From Hydractinia symbiolongicarpus (lineage: Eukaryota; Cnidaria; Hydrozoa; Anthoathecata; Hydractiniidae): 64,000 nt of DNA. Both the position numbers and the translations under genes were made by a program. Shown in pieces: positions 1 to 11,281 of the stretch (position 1 is the stretch's first letter; each line of letters begins with the position of its first letter). The DNA lies in assembly GCF_029227915.1 (NCBI RefSeq), contig NC_079882.1, positions 7,440,001 to 7,504,000 of the forward strand, written 5' to 3'. Below the pieces are notes generated by a model that was given only the letters and a program-made list of their open reading frames with translations, searched no databases and was not told where the DNA came from.

Positions 1-1399
1 AGGTTCTCAATGATAAGACTAGTTATTTGTCTTCTGTGAGTTTCCTGGTTTATAAAAGTGTTTAATTAGGCAGAGTTATTACATATTTTTAATCTTGTAA
101 TAATTAAATTTATTGAATTTAGCACTGTAACACTTTACTACTGTATATACCTTTGATTACGAAAAATATCTATCTATACAAAATAACCTCTCTTCCAAGT
201 TCCCGCTTAATAAAGCGTCAAAATCAACCTCGTCCCCAGGACTATTTGCTTCTCAACGGCGCTGCACTTTCTGGCTGGGTTCGAGCTTGCGTCAAAATAA
301 ATCATTACCAAAAATTCTGAATGAACCAAATTCGCTAGAAATTAATCGACACAAAATAAAAAGAAGAAGAAAAAAACACATTAACTTCTACCGATTGCTC
401 ATATAAATCGCGTAAAAAGTGATTTGATCTTCTTGCATCTTACTACGTCAAAGTGTTGCGAAAGTTTTCTGACATTCTTAGTGTCTCAAACAACTAGTTC
501 AGCGGTCGTTGTGCGTGATCGTCAAATCATCGCTAGCAGTTTAGGGATTATTTTTGTCATCGATATCATAAATACAAGCAAACCTAGATCTTATTATTTC
601 AGTAATTGATTGTGTAAAGAAGTTAATTTTATTAGTCTCTCATATCAAAAAGGTAAAGATCCCCGGGGACGAAGGTGACTGGTGACTCAAGTGCTTCAAG
701 CGATAAGTCTATGCAATATATTCATCAATTTCCTAAAGTTTCAGCAGTAAATTAAAACTTAAATATTGGCGGATGTGGAGGGAAAACGAATTACCAGGAG
801 GTGGAAGTGTGAGTAAGAATTGATAGCACCAGGAAACACTTACAATAATTACCTAAAGAAAGTAACATTGTTTTTACTGTCTGCCTATCATCTACGTGCC
901 AGAGCTGCATCGTAATAGGGAATGGAAAATGATTTAAAGAGAGACAATTAAATTAAAAGGAAGGAGTAATGTTGTGGGGTAATCAGCGTGATTGTTTAAT
1001 CAAAAGCGTGTGCAACTAATTATCTAACTAATCACCAGACGTTTTTGAATGCGGGGAGATTTTTTTCCTTCCACGTCACAAATGAATTTACAGCTGCTTT
1101 GCAAGAATCTCTAAAATTCAATGTCAAATTCTCTTTGCTGGTAAAACTTCGTAGCATATTTTTATTATTTTTCGAGTCTGTTTTTCTAATAAAACGAAAC
1201 TAAAAAACAACCGTCCAAATAGCTAGTCAAAAAAACTCAAACGACGTTCTGATAATTAAACATATCGGACATTTTAACGACTTCCCAAAGTGACGTCATA
1301 TATGCTAGAAGGTATAAAATCTGCTTAATTAGTCTGAAAAACTTTATCCGAGAACAAACACGGTACATTCTTATATACTTTTGTCTGTAAGATTAAATT
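1..1399. other. Intergenic region upstream of the astacin gene
   Basis: I see no convincing gene here; the one 61-residue open frame (424-609) has no recognisable features. Positions 228-246 carry a copy of the dispersed CAACCTCGTCCCCAGG motif, and 643-675 carries a half copy of the hairpin repeat seen complete at 22490-22575 (shared words TCTCATATCAA and CGGGGACGA). The last 110 bases look like the promoter of the following gene. Confidence 0.6.
1291..1319 (+). promoter_or_regulatory. Candidate core promoter of the astacin gene (CRE-like site plus TATA box)
   Basis: A perfect TGACGTCA palindrome (CRE/ATF-type site) lies at 1291-1298 and TATAAAA at 1313-1319, about 80 bases before the start codon at 1400. 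The spacing fits a TATA promoter with a short 5' leader. TGACGTCA-like words are common elsewhere in this window, so the CRE part is weaker than the TATA part. Confidence 0.45.
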
Positions 1400-4300
1400 A
1401 TGATTCGACGTGTATTGCTAAGCGTTTTGGGTAAGTAAGAAAACGGATCTTTTTATGTATACATTTTTTAGAATCTTCTTAGTGTTATGTTTATCCTAAT
1501 TAGAGACACAGTTTATCTATCCTCATAAATGGAACAGAAAATAATTCGATACCAATCAAATTGAAATCTATATCGCACAGTAAAATGGTTTTTAATCTAA
1601 AATAAAAAAAAAATTAATCGAGACAAACAATTAAATGTAAATTTCGGAATTTATATAATTTTTATATTTCGTTTTTTTTTTGTTACTAGGAATCTTGGTA
1701 ATGGTGATACCAGCTTTATCAAGGACTGTCAGCAACAGGAATGACAGTGTGATGCCACAAGGTAAAAAAAAATTTGAATAAAAAAATAATTGGATCAAAA
1801 TCAGATCGACAATCAGTATGAGAAAGAGAGCCCTCAAATTGACCGTATATACTCTTTTGCAACTTATACCTTCAGGACTTTTTGTCTTTCACTGGCAAAA
1901 AGAGGCAACTTACCTGAGGATAGAGGTTGCCTCTTTTGTTAATAAAAATAAAGTAAAATAAACCTGTCGCTTGTACGTACGTGGCCATTTTTGGTTTTAC
2001 TATCATAGATCTTCAACAAGCTTCACGAAACAATGCAAGAAGACCGTTTTACATCAAAGCAAGGAAATGGGAAAAAACTACAATACCATACTATATCAAC
2101 ACTGATGTTGGTGAGTAAAAAAAATTTCACTTCAACCTCGTCCCCAGGCTCTTTATTGTTTTTATATTGGGTACTGCAATATAAATAAAAGCGAAAAGGG
2201 ACCCTGCGGACTAGGTTGATTTTACTTCAATTTGTAAAGAAACTGGAATAGCTTCAAGACATATCGAAGAAAGAACGAGACTGTTTCACCAATTTTAGAC
2301 CTAATATTAGAAGACAAGAAATTTCCTTTAGTCGGATGTAAATTTATTGTACTTAAACTTCCAATACTTGAGTTTATAATCCTAATGTCATTTCTCTTCT
2401 TAGCTATTCCCACGAAAATTCGGGAAGCATTTAAAAAGATTTCCGCTGTGTCGTGTCTTACATTTAAAGAATACAGAAACCTCCACGTCTTTTTACAACA
2501 GGGAAGTCGCATCAGATTTTATATGTCAACAGGGTAAGAATCACGTAATTTATTCGCTTGTTGTTTTCTTCTATTAGGATAAGACTCTAACCCTCACAAA
2601 TTTTGTTTATTAATTAAAATACTGTAGAGCGCACCAAGCAAATTAACAAATTACAATACGTTCCGTATCAAGTTTATGTTACAATAACCAGATTTAGAAC
2701 CATTCTGTCTGGACGCGTCTTTAAACATAGCTCGTTAACTAGCTACATTGTCGATAAAAAAAAACGATGATCTAATATCCAGTTTTGTCAAAAAAAAGTA
2801 AATACAAGACGACGAATTTATAACAAATGCGTACCCCTCTTTTTCAGCCTCCCGTTTCTTCGGCTTTTTGGTTACTCAAACAATATAAAAATCGTCAAAG
2901 CCCATACTATTTTTGGATAGCTAATTGAAACATTTACTTTAATGTTCGCTGTAATTAAATTATAGTAGCATATTTAAATTTTCACATTCTTCTGTCATTC
3001 CTCAGTCATTGCACCGATCTTGACCTCGGGCGATATTTTGCGGTATAGCTCGGGGTAATCGGTTATTACTGTATTATCACAATACGTTTTGTATCAAGTT
3101 AGCACTGCAAACTGCAGGAATAGTTTATTTAACTTTTAAACTTTTTAAAGAAACATAAGATCAAACAAATGCAACATTAAGTTTTTTAAACTTTTCACGC
3201 AGGTGCTCAGCTAATATTGGTTATCAAGGCAACGTGATGCATAGAATACAAGTAGCATCAGGATGTCAAATACCTGGAACGATACATGAAATACTGCACG
3301 TTCTTGGATTTCAACATGAGCACGTGAGAAGTGATCGAGACAATTACGTCACTGTGCATTTGAGTAATATTTTACCTGGTAACTAACTTACTAATGAAGT
3401 ACTTAAAACACATACTAACATACTCATTCGTACCCTTTAATTGCTGATCCTTCAGCTGTGTACTGATAAGTTAGTTGATCAAGCGCAATGGCAATTTTTC
3501 TTTTGTTTAGGAAAAATTACAAACTTTCACATTCAAGATGGCGCTGATACAAGAGTACCTTACGACATCAAATCTATTTTGCATTATAATCCGTAAGTGA
3601 TAATTCTAACATATTCTTATGCTTTTTCACTTCTATCATAAAGGATAATTTAAAATTAGCTGGGGACGATAGTGCGTTGACAGACAAAAATGAAATATCG
3701 AGCAAGAAATATGTACGACTTACAAGGAAAAAAATCTTAGGGCCGCGGACCCGTGAATTCTTCATCTGGTTAACGACTAGTTTTCATAAATATTTTAGAT
3801 ATGCCTTCGCTGTGAATAATCAAGTCAAAACTATCGAGTCAAAAAACAGGCAATCTGTATTATCATACAATTCAAAGATGAGTCAACTTGATATCATGAA
3901 ATTAAACGCGTTGTATTGTAACGGCCCATTTCCAACAACTGATGGGCGTGTTGTTATTCCAAAACCGACAACATCAACGACGAAAAAAACATCCAGTATG
4001 AAGACGTCAACACCAACGATGACAACGACAACAACATCAAAAACAACGACGTCAAAAGTAACAACGAAGACATTGTTTTCAACGCTGTCTACAAGCAAAG
4101 AAATACGTACTCCTAAAGGTGGGTCTATTTTAAATTTGAACTTAACCATTGTTGCGTATGAAGATTACTTAGATTCACACAGATAATATAGATAACACAT
4201 TTGGAAACAGAATATATCTTCGTTCTAAAACCTACAACGTGCAAGTCAAATATATCTAAATATACGGTAGCCGATTGGTATATACAAGATAAACAACTTC

Positions 4301-4535
4301 TGATATGTTGTTCTTTCAGCCTTTTATGTGTTTCGTAGCCTCGTAATTTAAAAGACGTTGTTTTGCGCCCGATATTTTGAATTAGTTTTGCATACAGCAA
4401 ATAAATTCAAAGATTTTAAATTCTGTATTTTTAGTTTGCAAAGATGCTTGGAGCGCATGCACGTCCTACAGATTGTATTGTCAACACGATGCAAATGTAA
4501 AAACATTATGTTGTGCTACTTGTGGTGGTATGTGA
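1400..4535 (+). CDS. Secreted astacin-family zinc metalloprotease with C-terminal ShK domain
   Basis: Eight exons can be read with GT-AG junctions: 1400-1430, 1690-1761, 2009-2110, 2404-2533, 3203-3378, 3511-3592, 3799-4118, 4435-4535, giving 337 residues with consistent phases. Residues 1-25 form a signal peptide. The following pro-region is short and lacks the FxGD switch usual in astacins. The catalytic domain carries HEILHVLGFQHE (His140, Glu141, His144, His150), which fits the astacin zinc motif HExxHxxGxxHE, and then SILHY (192-196) with the conserved Tyr196. The Met of the Met-turn is replaced by Leu194. A Thr/Ser-rich linker (about 245-304) leads to a ShK domain, residues 306-334, with six cysteines (306, 313, 320, 330, 331, 334). 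Astacins of this layout are secreted endopeptidases and are frequent in cnidarians, including in nematocysts. The substrate cannot be told from sequence. The gene model is my own reading of splice sites. Confidence 0.88.
1897..1937. repeat. Short perfect hairpin in astacin intron 2
   Basis: AAAAGAGGCAAC (from about 1897) is followed after about 17 bases by its exact inverse GTTGCCTCTTTT (1926-1937). It could form a stem-loop in the pre-mRNA or be the remnant of a small foldback element. No function is evident. Confidence 0.5.
2135..2220. repeat. Small MITE-like hairpin with CAACCTCGTCCCCAGG end
   Basis: Within astacin intron 3 a unit of about 86 bp starts TCAACCTCGTCCCCAGG and ends with the imperfect inverse CCCTGCGGACTAGGTTGA. 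It is the shortest complete member of a hairpin family scattered through this window (see 55028-55135 and 39970-40035). It carries no coding sequence. Confidence 0.6.
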
Positions 4536-6900
4536 ATATTTGCTGACTGTTTGCTCACTTTGACACTTTAAAATGCACGAGGAAAAGGAAAGCAAATGAA
4601 AAGTCCTTGAAACCAATGCCTTTAGGGAGGAATAACATGGAATGAAGGCTTTGCTGGCCACATTACTCACTCAACACTTTGAGATACACGTGAAAAGAAA
4701 CCAAATAAAATGTCCTTTTCATGTCGTTAGAGATCACATCTACGGGCGGGCATAAATTTGTAACGTTATAAAAACTTACATATTATCATATAATGGTAAC
4801 TTATTCATCTCTATTTAATATATTTATTTGTAATATAAAAAACATAAAGAAATCCGTATTTAGAAATGTTCATACCAAATGTCTTTTATTTACAAAATCA
4901 GTTGCAGACAGATCAGCCGTTTACAAAATCACACTAATCTTTGATAGTTAGGTACTTATCAGTTATTCCTTCCCCCAATAAAGCTTTAATCTTAACCCTG
5001 ATTTAAGAGTAGACTTGGTTTTTGTATTATAAATTGAGTCGTCAATATTTAATCTTGGAAAGAATTGGATCACTTAAAATAAATTTGGACCCAAGAAAAA
5101 AAAATAATGCGTTCAATATTTATGCTTTACCTAAGCAAGTATAGTGGAATAACTCCCTCTCAAGACAGTTTAGCCTTGATTGCTTTTGGGTGTCTTTACT
5201 GAAGGCTGTTTCTACGACACAGTGTCTAGCAAATCGTATCTGTCTCTTATGTTACATTTCCGGCCTTCCTTAATGGGGGTTGTTATCTACTTTTTTTGGC
5301 ACCTCGATTTTTTGTATTTGTTTGATTCAACATTTTCTCGAGTACTTTGGTCATTGTCCAGGAAGCTGAGTCATGCGAAAATACAGAAGCTTCTCTTCAC
5401 GTTTTCTGATTGCTGGGGTTGCCCGTAAATGGATCTTAGTTTATTAACAGCATGTTATGCCTTGACTTTCCTTGTCCCCTCTAAGCAGAGGATATTTTCT
5501 TCCAAAATTTAAAGGCTTTAGCTATTTGTTTTTTTATATATATTCCAGATTTCAATTGCCTTTGTAGTTACATAGAGGCCTATTGTTTTAGCAAATTTTA
5601 GTGTTTGGTGTAGTTTTTTAGTATTTGCATTTCAGAAATTGTATTATTGGAAAAACGTAACTATATTATGACTAATGAACAACAAAAAACACACACGAAA
5701 AATGGCGAAAAAAAAATCGCACCAAAATCTGCTCACTTGGCTCATGTTTCAGCTAAAGTTTTTACTTGAATTAATCTCTAAAGTGATCTTTGTAAGAATG
5801 TCCATAAAACTTACCATATCTGTTCAGTTCGCCTATAATGAAAGGTCTCATTAATATAATAGTCCAGCTATGTTTGAAAATCAGATGTAATTGTTTAAAA
5901 TACGAGGAAATCATATAGAAGTAGACATTTAATCTGAATTTTGAGGTGTTTCATCTCTAGTATAACTTTATTTTGTGTTCCAGCCTGATGAAGTGTAGCT
6001 ATAAATCTTTTGAAAGGCATGAAAGAATTTTTCGTTTGCGTGTAGTAAGTGTGTAGACCAACCTCGTCCGAGTCATCCCGGTTAGCCGGCTGGTGTGTTC
6101 ATATGGAAAAATTTCATCCCGCCTTGCCGAGCTGGCTCGCTTTTCATATGAACACATGCATTTTTTATAAGGTTTTCTAAAGCATGGCGAGATCTCGAAT
6201 GAGGGAGGCAGCCCAGTCAACCGGCCCAGCTCGCCTCCATATGAACAGCCCCTAACTCTGAGGTCAGAAATTAGCGGGAAAAGATTAACGCGATTTAACG
6301 CCAGATGAAAACCAAACTTTCAAAGATAAAAATCGTGGATCATAACGATCGTGGTATCTTGATACTAGCGAAACCAACAGAACACAACAAGCCCTGCAGC
6401 TTAAAAATTTCCGCCATTAGCAATAATTAATCTGAACTTTGAAGAGGACTAAGTAATATGGGGAATAAAATCACTGAATATTTTAAAATTTCAAAATTCA
6501 ATTTTTGATTATTATTGTAACTGTAAATCATAGCTAACGTAACTTACATAAACTTTATAAGAACAATTTTAAAAGAAAAATAATAAACCTGAAAATGGAT
6601 GAACAATAAAAACAAAATAAGAACAACGGCAAGGCTGAAAATTTATCTATTTTCTCTTTTTCTCTAAAAAACAGCTTGGAAAATATCTTAAAAGCAAATT
6701 TTTTTTACATAATCAGTTACGAAAGGTTATTTTCAGACTACATATTCTTATTTTTTCATTTATAACACACTTGTCACGATTTTATAGCTATAATACATTA
6801 TCTTTCACCAAAAATATTGAGCCTCAACAATTTCTTTAAATTAAAATCAGCAATTATTAATTAGTTCTGCTGAATTATGTGCTTGAGCTAGTATAGGGGG
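4536..6900. other. Intergenic, AT-rich, with a palindromic repeat at 6060-6250
   Basis: No gene is supported. The open frame at 5180-5428 lacks any family signature. 6060-6250 is a GC-richer block in which GTGTGTTCATATGGAAAA (from about 6090) recurs inverted as TTTTCATATGAACACA (about 6140), with a third CATATGAACA near 6238. It looks like a small inverted-repeat element. The Polinton begins just beyond 6900. Confidence 0.5.
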
Positions 6901-6910
6901 TCATGATGAG

Positions 6911-6990
6911 ACCAGGATTTTCCAAAAACCACGGTCAAACTCTCATAAAAAATATCATGCAGAATTTTTCCTGTGACGTCACAACTTTTC
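6911..6990 (+). repeat. Polinton copy 1 left terminal inverted repeat
   Basis: The sequence starting ACCAGGATTTTCCAAAAACC matches the reverse complement of the right end (21608-21688) with scattered mismatches over about 80 bases, up to and including GTGACGTCACAACTTTT. The outermost bases (AG in many Polintons) are degraded, so the exact tip is uncertain by a few bases. Confidence 0.85.
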
Positions 6991-7022
6991 ATTTTTCAAA
7001 AAACTCTGTATTTAATAAAGAA

Positions 7023-7691
7023 ATGAATACATACACCGTGAAACAATTGCGTGATATTGCGAAAAATCGTGGACTATGTAGGGGTGTTTGCGGGATGCGC
7101 AAGCAAGACATCAGACAACATATCCAAAATGATATTGCCCTTCCGGACATGTGTAACAAATCCGTTGAAAGACATCCCTGGGCGCTAGATGATGTGCCGG
7201 ACAGGTTCAAAACGCAGGATATATAGAGACAGGGCCGTTGAAAAGTATCCAACGCGCTCGAGTGCGTACCGGGTCGGCTCAAGACGCTGGACATGTGCAA
7301 CAAAGTGGTTGTCGATGAATTTCCCGGAAAATTTCAGTATGTCCCCAACAAATTCAAGACGCAAGACATGTGCAACGAGGTCGTTGGAATTGATCTCCTT
7401 TTGCTCATGTATGTGCCGGATGGGTTCAAAACGCAGGATATGTGTAATAAGGCTGTTGAAAATAATCCTAGCCTGTTCCGGTACGTGCCGGACTGGTTTG
7501 TCACTGGGGCAATGTTAAAAAACAGAAAAATTGGTGATGGGTGGCGAAAAGAATATCGTCAGAGGATGGCCGAAAAGGCTAACATAAGAAACGAGCTAGC
7601 TGCAGTAGCTTGGCATCCCGACAGGGTCATAGATTGGTGCTTTTCGGAGGATGAAAAGGCAGAACTAGGAAAGTTGTGGGCATTGGTTTGA
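7023..7691 (+). pseudogene. SAP-like domain plus ~25-residue repeat protein (Polinton), frameshifted
   Basis: The natural start is the ATG at 7023 (MNTYTVKQLRDIAKNRGL). The first ~35 residues resemble a SAP/Rho-N type helix-extension-helix nucleic-acid-binding domain. They are followed by about five tandem units of about 25 residues with the pattern MCNKAVE..P....YVPD.FKTQD. Similar repeats are common in cnidarian Polinton proteins and look related to DUF4116-like repeats; that family link is from memory and unsure. A C-terminal block WHPDRVIDWCFSEDEK closes the protein. Two compensating frameshifts between about 7222 and 7262 break the second repeat. The gene lies right beside the terminal repeat and is absent from copy 2. 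Function is unknown; DNA binding is suggested only by the N-terminal domain. Confidence 0.7.
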
Positions 7692-7737
7692 AGGCAGGGT
7701 TATCTTACAACCTTGTTGTAAGATACTACTATAATAA

Positions 7738-7929
7738 ATGTGCATCAACTGTCAATCAAAAATCGATATCTTCAGAACCGCAGCATTCATGACCTTTATG
7801 GCCGGCATCGGCATCTCCCTACCCTTTATGGCCCTAGCATTGGTACAAGAATCAGAGAGGGAGAAGGGGAATGAACGGAAGATTAAAAACCTGGAGGATC
7901 TTATTGATAGAATAAATGGAACAATGTAA
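7738..7929 (+). CDS. Small single-pass membrane protein (Polinton), unknown function
   Basis: An intact 63-codon frame starts right after CTACTATAATAA, one of the recurrent Polinton start contexts. It has a short Cys-containing N-terminus, one hydrophobic segment (about residues 16-35, FMAGIGISLPFMALAL core) and a charged helical C-terminus. The same gene with one internal stop is at 47089-47274 in copy 2, which supports it as a real gene. It is probably a virion or membrane-associated protein; I do not recognise a family. Confidence 0.65.
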   Translation: MCINCQSKIDIFRTAAFMTFMAGIGISLPFMALALVQESEREKGNERKIKNLEDLIDRINGTM

Positions 7930-8121
7930 GGACTGTGAAGGGTACTCGATGCGTACAACAAGTGCACCTGTGGTCGTAGGTTCGCGGTAAATGGTAAAAT
8001 GTTGTGCTGGTACTGCTACCATAAATATATCACGTATAAAGGGAGTGGTGGCGCATGTAAAATGACATGCAAATCTCTGTCTTTTAAACCTTCAATAAAA
8101 CAAGATGCTACGATTTGAGAA
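7916..8121 (+). pseudogene. Small Cys-rich (zinc-ribbon-like) ORF remnant
   Basis: Starting at an ATG that overlaps the end of the preceding gene, the reading gives CKDC, then after a frameshift CTCGRRF, CWYC and two further cysteines before a stop near 8121. The cysteine pairs suggest a zinc-ribbon fold. A matching, more damaged stretch lies at 47276-47450 in copy 2. Evidence is limited to the cysteine pattern and conservation between the copies. Confidence 0.4.
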
Positions 8122-8718
8122 TGAGCTTGTCAACCCTAAATTATTCTACTCATTTGCTGTTACCTTTACAGATATCAACGATATCAAAGTGGACTACCTG
8201 AGAGTGTCAGATCCCATTCCTGCCAACGGGGGTAATGATCAGCGGTGCATCGTAGGGTACCATACACGAAACCTCGTGGTAGCCCTCAGGATAAAGACGC
8301 CAAAAATCTGGTCCCCACATGGGTGACCCCGTACAACCCCAATACAGTACCAGCAATGATTCTCGATTTTGAAGAGTACACTGTTTGGGTTGCGAAATAT
8401 CGCCAAATCTGGTCCAAGATTGGGGAGTTGATTTCCAAGCAATTGAAAACGGAGCCCCTGAAAAAGGATCGTTATGTGAACGCTAAACTCAAATACTACA
8501 AGGACGCGATCATGACTAAATTCCATGGTATGCCAGTACCCTATGATGAGCCATGCAAAACCAGTGCCACCTTGGCCATTTCATTGGTGTATGTGCAAGG
8601 TAAAAACTACCACCCTCAGGTACACATCACGGAATGCCGGTATAAGGACTTCAAAAAGGAATGGTTGCTAAGCGAGGATTATAAAACACCATATTTCATA
8701 GGTCTTATAGACCTATAA
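8105..8718 (+). pseudogene. Conserved Polinton protein of unknown function, one frameshift
   Basis: The frame opens at ATG 8105 (MLRFENELVNPKLFYSF) and, after a single-base loss near 8322, continues in the next frame to 8718, about 205 residues in all. Copy 2 keeps the extra G at the matching site, which shows the break. The protein is soluble-looking, mixed alpha/beta, rich in aromatic and charged residues, with no motif I can name. Similar ORFs recur in cnidarian Polintons. It lies downstream of two small ORFs on the same strand and converges on the membrane/coiled-coil gene, with stops 24 bases apart. Confidence 0.65.
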
Positions 8719-8742
8719 AATGTATAAAATTAAGGCTTATAC

Positions 8743-9400
8743 TCAGGTGGAGACTCTAGGTAGCGCTTGCATAATGCACAGACTGAAGTTTTTTAAAACG
8801 TCATTTCTTCCCTCTTCTCTACCCTTGGCACCTAACTGGGTACGCTCCTGCTCCTTGATCGCATTTACAATACGGCTAAAACGCTGCCGCATCTGATCCT
8901 TTAGTAGCATATACCTTTCCTTTTCCCTACTAATCAAGCTGTAATCGTAGTCACTAATCACACCGTTTTCCATTGCCTTTGAGATGAGATCAATAATGGA
9001 ATTCAGGTTCGACTCGGCCAATAACCTTCATGTTTCTTGGATTTTAAATCTAGCCTTTTCGAAGCGTTTCTAAAACCAGCCTGTCCTATCCCAGCTGCAA
9101 TCGTGAGCCCCCCCCCATTGCAATGGCCAGGGGGACTCCTAGGCCGGAGGCTATCGCTCCAATGCCAAACCCCGACGTAATCACGCTTATACCAAGCAGA
9201 CCATGGTTGCAGAAGCGTACCCACGTATTATGCATTTTAAACTACTTGGCAAGCCTGTTCCTCTCCTTGATTTCACTTCGCAGATATTGCGCTATTTCCT
9301 CAATCTTTTTAAGCCTAAAGACCTGTCCTTCATCCTGCATATCGGTGCCTTGCGCAGGTGCACTCGGCAAACTCGGGTACAGGTTGCTGATATCTCTCAT
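8743..9400 (-). pseudogene. Polinton membrane/coiled-coil virion-type protein, frameshifted
   Basis: Read from ATG 9400, an N-terminal acidic region leads to a charged coiled-coil-like stretch, then a Gly/Ala/Ile-rich hydrophobic region (about 9060-9200), a short basic SKKHE motif and a conserved helical C-terminus (NSIIDLISKAMENGVISDYD). At least two frameshifts separate the blocks. The start lies 1-2 bases after the stop of the minor-capsid-like gene, so the two were probably co-expressed. Copy 2 has the same pair at 48077-48735. The family is widespread in cnidarian Polintons; a membrane-associated structural role is inference. Confidence 0.65.
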
Positions 9401-9401
9401 C

Positions 9402-10030
9402 TTTATTCTATGAGAATGCACATGGTTAGACCTGTAAACGAAACGTTCTTCTCATGGTGATAGACGTCTGTTAACATGAACTCTAGACGGTACGTAGAGC
9501 CCTTCAGTGGAAGGTAAACGGAAGTATCAAAACTCCAGGTTGACATACCCTCCAGGCGTTTAATTCTTTGGTGGGGAGTAAAGCCAGAATTTTCCCATCA
9601 AGTAGGCAGACGTCTTCATCCAACTGGGAGCAAACGTGTCTCAATCTATGGTAAACATCAGTCCTATAGTATGCATTGTAGTCACCCGTCACATAGTACT
9701 TTTTTGCGGGATCGTAGGGTAGGCCTAAGAGCTCTTGTAATTGTCAATGCATCACCACCGAGTAGCCGTCACTGACACGGAGTCTGCAGAGTCCATTTAT
9801 CAAGACAAAAAGCTTAATCTTGTCCTCTGCTTGGCTATTCACAATGGCCGCCAAATCCTCTATTCTGTACAAACCATTCAGGATCTCGATCGGAGTAACT
9901 CATTGTTACTGCACAGGTTCAGCCATGCAGATCAAATACTTATCGATTTCAGAGCTATACGAGTGTCCTGCCCTAGGTAGTCTTCAAATATCGTATGTTT
10001 TTCGATATCGGTGATGTACAGTTGTTTCAT
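9402..10030 (-). pseudogene. Putative minor capsid (penton-like) protein, heavily frameshifted
   Basis: The start codon at 10028-10030 opens MKQLYITDI. Downstream blocks matching copy 2 (48736-49403) are spread over three frames and end near 9402. The best preserved block here is 9504-9692. In copy 2 the C-terminal ~170 residues are intact, beta-rich, and include SDGYTVVIHRQLQEHL and a terminal NVSFTGLTMHLLIK, of the kind seen in Polinton minor capsid proteins. The jelly-roll assignment rests on memory of related ORFs and on position beside capsid genes. The gene starts only 24 bases from the divergent start of the next gene. Confidence 0.55.
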
Positions 10031-10054
10031 CCTTTAATGTTAGAAAGGATGAAC

Positions 10055-11279
10055 ATGTATTCATTCAACCCCAAAGTAAAGTATAAAAGTAACAGGGGAG
10101 ACCGGACACTTGGTGTAGCCAACTTGCAGCATCAGAGCTTGTACGTGTCTACAGACTCGCATATTGAGGTGGCATTCCCTGAATTCACCAAGTATGCCAT
10201 CAGGATCCCTACCAACCTGCTAAATGACCCTGCCAGAATAGGTTGGACAGGGCAGGCCCTGGCCTACTGGAATATCCAGGTGAATTCTGCCACCCATTGT
10301 GCAACTACAGCATTAGGCATCTCGGCCAAGCACATGACGGGTTCCGTGCCCCTTGTCAACTCGATCTTCAAATTCCATGTCTATTACCACATTCGCCGTA
10401 TATTGGCAAGAATGAAGGTCCCCGTGCCTTATGATGATGGGTTTTCTCAGTACAAAAACCCACACTCAACCTGCGGGTATGCACAGGTCTGTCGCGAATA
10501 CGGCGCAGATGCTAATGCCTTGTACAAGTTTAAAGCTGCCATGTCGTCGTTGAAGAACAGTAGATGGTGGTTGCAAGTTGATGGTGATTGGGCCAAATTC
10601 ATCATACCCACAAATCAGGGTTTGACATCGGAAGGTCTAACCAAGCTAAGCGAAAGTATCAGGGTTTACGTGGTCTTGTTGCTGGGGTCTCAATCAGGTG
10701 CCAAGGCATTTCTCATCCGCTCTGGTGCGGACAACTACACTGCAAGGCAGATTCTATTGCAAATTTGAGTCCATGGTACAGCGTCAGGAGAATGCAGGGC
10801 ATGACATTACAGAATTCCAGAAGGTGCTTCAATATGCCCGAACTCCGGTGAATTTTGCCGTCATGCCCAGGGTGTACATGCTGCCTTTCGACATAAACTT
10901 GCACATAGAAAAAATTGTAGGGTATAACAACAACATCCTTGTAGAACCTGGCAATGTAAGGTCGATGTGAATAACAGGCCTATTGTGAGGCATACTACAC
11001 CCCCCCCCCAAACATACTATCAAATCACCCCCAAAGCATACTACACTTCTCATACATACCATGCCTCATATACCTTCAAAGCATACTACACCTATTACAC
11101 CTCCCATACATACTCCCGATCATACAATACAAGCTATACCTTCTATACCTCCCAAGCATGCCACGCCTCTTATACATACCCCCGAACAACCACCACAAAA
11201 TTAATATGAGAATACCAAGACCGTGTTGATCGCGATAGAAGTAGGCCTAATAATCGCTTACATCTGGCTTAAAAAATAG
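10055..11279 (+). pseudogene. Large conserved Polinton protein with Pro/His/Thr linker and C-terminal membrane anchor
   Basis: I place the start at ATG 10055, not the upstream in-frame ATG at 9995, because copy 2 starts at the equivalent codon (49428) and the shared context precedes it. About 235 residues of well-conserved globular sequence follow (for example HCATTALGISAKHM and KVPVPYDDGFSQYKNP), then a frameshift near 10690-10770 and the block FAVMPRVYMLPFDINLHIEK. A frameshifted Pro/His/Thr-rich repeat (10985-11200, PPKHT-like units) ends in a single hydrophobic helix and WLKK-stop. The layout suggests a structural protein tethered to a membrane by a stiff linker. No enzymatic motif was seen. 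The stop is 2 bases from the stop of the convergent gene. Confidence 0.65.
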
Positions 11280-11281
11280 GC

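Noticed and set aside
3677-4186. 169-codon open frame across the last astacin introns
   Set aside because: It contains the real exon 7 but also intron sequence at both ends. The splice sites at 3799 and 4118 and family similarity define the exon.
6903-6920. 6-bp target-site duplication of Polinton copy 1
   Set aside because: Flanks GATGAG and TGTCAA do not match; the ends are too degraded to define one.
9995-10054. Upstream in-frame ATG as the start of the large tailed protein
   Set aside because: The added residues overlap the divergent gene's start and are not conserved in copy 2, whose start matches 10055.
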